In this document: in pieces, positions 61,413-64,000 of the stretch
How the letters are laid out: every line of letters starts with the position of its first letter
Numbering within the stretch: the stretch's first letter is position 1
From: Flavobacteriaceae bacterium
Lineage (GTDB): Bacteria; Bacteroidota; Bacteroidia; Flavobacteriales; Flavobacteriaceae
Direction: 5' to 3'
NCBI GenBank assembly: GCA_027490305.1
Contig: JAIXYI010000071.1
Coordinates: 1-64,000, forward strand
Length of the DNA stretch: 64,000 nt
Notes under the pieces: model-generated
Seen by the model: only the letters and a program-made list of their open reading frames with translations
The model's database searches: none
Told to the model about the DNA's origin: nothing
Program-made: the position numbers and the translations under genes

Positions 61413-61433
61413 TTATTTTCACTACAAGGCTTC

Positions 61434-61784
61434 TTACATCCTTTTGTCCTTAATCTTAGCTTTTTTACCAGTAAGTTCGCGGAAGTAGAAGATACGGGCG
61501 CGACGCACGTGACCTTTTTTGTTGATTTCAATTTTCTGCAAAGCCGGCAGGTTTACAGGGAAGATACGCTCTACACCTACAGCACCTGACATTTTACGGA
61601 TGGTAAACGTTTCGGTCAAACCAGAACCTCTGCGTTGGATTACGACGCCTTTGAAAAACTGCGTACGTGTTTTTTCACCTTCCTTGATTTCGTAGTACAC
61701 AGTGATCGTGTCACCTGCGCTAAATTCAGGAAAGTCTTTTTTTGCGATAAATTCGTTCTCTACGAACGTCATCAAATCTGCCAT
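61434..61784 (-). CDS. rplS: Ribosomal protein bL19
   Basis: A 116-residue ribosomal protein: FSAGDTITVYYEIKEGEKTRTQFFKGVVIQRRGSG and RIFPVNLPALQKIEINKKGHVRRARIFYFRE. It is located downstream of trmD on the same strand, as in many bacteria, but with a 307-base gap. Confidence 0.97.
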   Translation of the reverse strand: MADLMTFVENEFIAKKDFPEFSAGDTITVYYEIKEGEKTRTQFFKGVVIQRRGSGLTETFTIRKMSGAVGVERIFPVNLPALQKIEINKKGHVRRARIFYFRELTGKKAKIKDKRM

Positions 61785-61870
61785 GACAATGATGGTTTAA
61801 ATGTTTAACTCAGCGCAACTTTCACGATTCTCGCCAGAGGTTGGGCCAATGCGGTGGCAAAAGTAAGAAT

Positions 61871-62096
61871 TAGTTTTGAGTTTTGAGTGTTGAGTTTTGA
61901 GTTTTTTTCGAGCGTAACGTCGTAATTTCACGATACTTACTCATTTTGGCTTTAAAAAAGTGTACTACCGACAAGATAAAGCTTCGCAGAGTTGATTTTG
62001 GGAACACTTCCATCGCGTAGTGACATAACATCCCCAAAAGAGCAGTAACCCAAAATTCAGAAGCCAAAACTCAAAACTCAAAACTCAAAACTCAAC
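61871..62096. repeat. Inverted AGTTTTG word arrays between trmD and rplS
   Basis: AGTTTTG words (about five) at 61871-61909 are mirrored by CAAAACT words at 62066-62096. The last array touches the trmD stop codon. The two can pair over about 30 bases, forming a long hairpin between co-directional genes. No gene seen in the unique 150 bases between them. Confidence 0.8.
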
Positions 62097-62772
62097 CCTT
62101 CTCCAGCAGGTCCGGTCGCCGCTCTTTCGTATGCGTATACGCCATTTCCTCCCGCCATTGCTCGATTTTCGCGGCGTGCCCGCTCAACAGCACATCCGGC
62201 ACTTTCCAACCTTTGTATTCAGCCGGACGCGTATACACCGGTGGCGCCAGTAGGTTGTCCTGGAAACTGTCAGTCAGTGCCGAGGTTTCGTCGCTCAACA
62301 CACCCGGTATCAGGCGTATCAACGCGTCCGATAGCACCAACGCGCCCAACTCGCCGCCACTCAGCACATAATCGCCAATCGAAATCTCTTTTGTGATAAA
62401 GTGGTCGCGCACCCGTTGGTCCACACCTTTATAATGTCCGCACAGGATGATGATGTTTTCATACGACGACATCCGGTTCGCCATTTGCTGGTGCAGCGTT
62501 TCCCCGTCCGGTGTCATATAAATGATCTCATCGTACGTACGTTCCGACTTCAGCTTCGTAATGCAATCGTCGATCGGCTGGATCATCATCACCATCCCGG
62601 CACCGCCGCCAAACTGGTAATCGTCCACCGATTTCTGTTTCTGGGTGGTATAATCGCGCAAATTATGGATGTGCACCTCCACCAGTCCCTTCTGGATGGC
62701 GCGTTTCATGATAGAGCCCTCAAACGGACTCCGAAGCAGTTCCGGTAATACCGTAATAATGTCGATTCGCAT
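62092..62772 (-). CDS. trmD: tRNA (guanine-N1)-methyltransferase
   Basis: SPOUT enzyme that makes m1G37 in tRNA. Start at 62772 ([13 protein letters not shown]), with the knot motifs [20 protein letters not shown] and [14 protein letters not shown]. About 226 residues, normal length. A minus-strand TACCTTTG (62784-62777) right before the start suggests a short or absent 5' leader. Confidence 0.96.
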   Translation of the reverse strand: MRIDIITVLPELLRSPFEGSIMKRAIQKGLVEVHIHNLRDYTTQKQKSVDDYQFGGGAGMVMMIQPIDDCITKLKSERTYDEIIYMTPDGETLHQQMANRMSSYENIIILCGHYKGVDQRVRDHFITKEISIGDYVLSGGELGALVLSDALIRLIPGVLSDETSALTDSFQDNLLAPPVYTRPAEYKGWKVPDVLLSGHAAKIEQWREEMAYTHTKERRPDLLEKG

Positions 62773-62805
62773 AGCGCAAAGGTAATGAATCAACCGAACC
62801 CCGCC

Positions 62806-62880
62806 TACTGCCACTGCCAACTGCCACTGTCACTGCGACTGAGACTGCGACTGAGACTGCCCACCGCCACTGCCTACGGT
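62806..62880. repeat. Degenerate 6-base word array
   Basis: CACTGC, CGACTGA and CAACTGC words repeat from about 62806 to 62880 between trmD and the PPIase gene. The rest of the 332-base gap shows no gene. Confidence 0.75.
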
Positions 62881-63056
62881 TCACCGCCTCACGATAATGG
62901 TTTGGCCACAACAACGCCATCCGCATTTTCCGCCTGTCCGCAGTTCCCGCGTTCTCTATGTAAACGTCAAACGGACGGCTTCACAGAAAACGCGGGTTAA
63001 TGGGCCGAAACAAATAACAAAATCGCTATCGCTAAGGTGAAGCTTTTGGCTTTTGC

Positions 63057-63086
63057 TTGTAATGACATCCCGATTCCGTAATTTTG
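63057..63086 (+). promoter_or_regulatory. Promoter of the PPIase gene
   Basis: TTG (63057-63059), 19 bases, TAATTTTG (63079-63086): an exact fit to the Bacteroidota housekeeping promoter. The start codon follows 18 bases later. Confidence 0.8.
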
Positions 63087-63104
63087 CGTCCAATTTAAGC
63101 AAAT

Positions 63105-64000
63105 ATGGAAAACGGCATTTACGCAAAATTCAATACAGCAAAGGGCAGCATCACAGTGAAGCTCACGCCCGAACTCACACCAGGTACCGTCGGTAACTTC
63201 GTGGCACTCGCAGAAGGAAACCTCGAGAATACGGCGCGTCCGCAAGGGAAACCGTATTATGACGGACTCAAATTCCACCGGGTTATTCCCGATTTTATGA
63301 TCCAGGGCGGATGTCCCGATGGCGTGGGCACCGGAGGCCCGGGCTACAAGTTCGATGATGAGTTCCACCCGGACCTGCGTCATGACGGTCCAGGCGTGCT
63401 GTCGATGGCAAACGCCGGACCCGGAACGAACGGTTCCCAGTTCTTCATCACCCACGTGGCAACACCCTGGTTGGACGACAAACACACGGTCTTCGGAACT
63501 GTCGTAGAAGGGCAGGAGGTCGTCGATAGCATTGCACAGGGCGATTCGCTCGACAGTGTCGAAATCGTCCGTGTAGGCGACGAAGCCGCAAAATGGAACG
63601 CCGTAGAGGCCTTCCGCACCTTCGAAGGCTCACGCGAAAAAAGAGTGGCCGCAGAACGTGCTGCTGCCGAAGCCCGCCTGGAAGCACTCGCTGCCGGATT
63701 CGAGAAAACGGAAAGCGGTTTGCGCTACCAGTTCATCCAGAAAGGAAACGGAAAACAGGCGGAAAAAGGAAAAACAGTATCCGTACACTATAGCGGCCAA
63801 CTCGAAAACGGGCGCATCTTCGATAATTCCTACAGCCGCAAAAAGCCAATCGAATTCCCACTGGGTCGCGGTATGGTCATCGAAGGGTGGGATGAAGGCA
63901 TCGCCCTACTTCACGTAGGCGACAAAGCCCGCTTCGTGATCCCGCCGCACCTCGGATATGGCTCGGCCGGTGCAGGAGGCGTTATCCCGCCGAACGCCGT
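63105..64000 (+). CDS. Cyclophilin-FKBP fusion peptidyl-prolyl isomerase (5' part)
   Basis: The frame from ATG 63105 stays open to the window end (298 codons). An N-terminal cyclophilin domain ([49 protein letters not shown]) is joined through a charged linker ([28 protein letters not shown]) to an FKBP domain ([53 protein letters not shown]). Dual-domain isomerases of this kind help protein folding. No signal peptide, so cytosolic. The C-terminal end lies outside the window. Confidence 0.93.
   Translation, partial: MENGIYAKFNTAKGSITVKLTPELTPGTVGNFVALAEGNLENTARPQGKPYYDGLKFHRVIPDFMIQGGCPDGVGTGGPGYKFDDEFHPDLRHDGPGVLSMANAGPGTNGSQFFITHVATPWLDDKHTVFGTVVEGQEVVDSIAQGDSLDSVEIVRVGDEAAKWNAVEAFRTFEGSREKRVAAERAAAEARLEALAAGFEKTESGLRYQFIQKGNGKQAEKGKTVSVHYSGQLENGRIFDNSYSRKKPIEFPLGRGMVIEGWDEGIALLHVGDKARFVIPPHLGYGSAGAGGVIPPNA

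Noticed and set aside
61870-62067. Open frame of 65 codons between trmD and rplS
   Set aside because: Much of it lies in AGTTTTG word arrays and its C terminus is made of repeat codons (STLKTQN).
1-64000. tRNA and rRNA genes
   Set aside because: No cloverleaf with a TTCRANY arm and no rRNA segment was recognised by eye on either strand; a covariance scan would be decisive.

Overview
The window looks like the chromosome of a Bacteroidota bacterium, most likely a Flavobacteriaceae close to Flavobacterium. Evidence: a secreted leucine-rich-repeat protein with a type IX secretion C-terminal signal, several promoters of the Bacteroidota form TTG-N18..20-TAnnTTTG, a MbnP/MbnH pair, a DUF6095 protein, and lipoproteins with short signal peptides. 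The backbone is moderately GC-rich and densely packed, with many ATGA-type gene overlaps.

Layout. 0-10.5 kb (mostly minus strand): GH13 amylase lipoprotein, SPFH/flotillin-like protein, dihydrolipoyl dehydrogenase (lpdA), truA with an MsbA-like ABC exporter, a divergent metallophosphoesterase, and a photolyase/SRPBCC pair. 10.6-17.7 kb: an envelope-lipid operon (AI-2E family protein, mlaE, mlaF, mlaD, BamA-like barrel), then a UbiA prenyltransferase/Maf pair. 17.7-32.9 kb: a low-complexity secreted protein, Kup K+ transporter, beta-propeller lipoprotein, DEAD-box helicase, a tamB-tamA-like pair, and YceI/pirin. 33.2-35.9 kb: the large T9SS leucine-rich protein.

35.9-44.4 kb is an AT-rich accessory island. 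It holds a tripartite hipB-hipS-hipT toxin-antitoxin operon with three palindromic operators, and a complete 4.85-kb IS1595-family transposon (38266..43113) with 44-bp terminal inverted repeats and an 8-bp target duplication. The transposon carries a transposase operon led by a 49-residue ribbon-helix-helix protein, plus several small passenger genes. Its insertion split a DUF4345-type membrane protein gene whose two halves can be rejoined exactly. A tyrosine-recombinase remnant and about 0.6 kb of imperfect repeats follow.

44.4-52.0 kb carries topoisomerase IV, but parE and parC are separated by an AT-rich three-gene cassette: a DUF262 protein, a DUF3696-like AAA ATPase and an unrecognised protein. 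It is stitched into the operon with gaps or overlaps of only a few bases. This is the best candidate here for a poorly described system, probably anti-phage or genome surveillance.

52.4-55.7 kb is a likely copper-handling operon (small Cys-rich protein, MbnP, MbnH-like di-haem protein, outer-membrane barrel). 55.8-64 kb is backbone: TerC, lipoprotein, DUF1572, pentapeptide-repeat protein, DUF6095, murQ, ZIP transporter, methyltransferase, rplS, trmD, and a cyclophilin-FKBP fusion cut by the window end. Many intergenic gaps hold degenerate 6-8-bp-period word arrays, different in each gap. No tRNA, rRNA or CRISPR array was seen.
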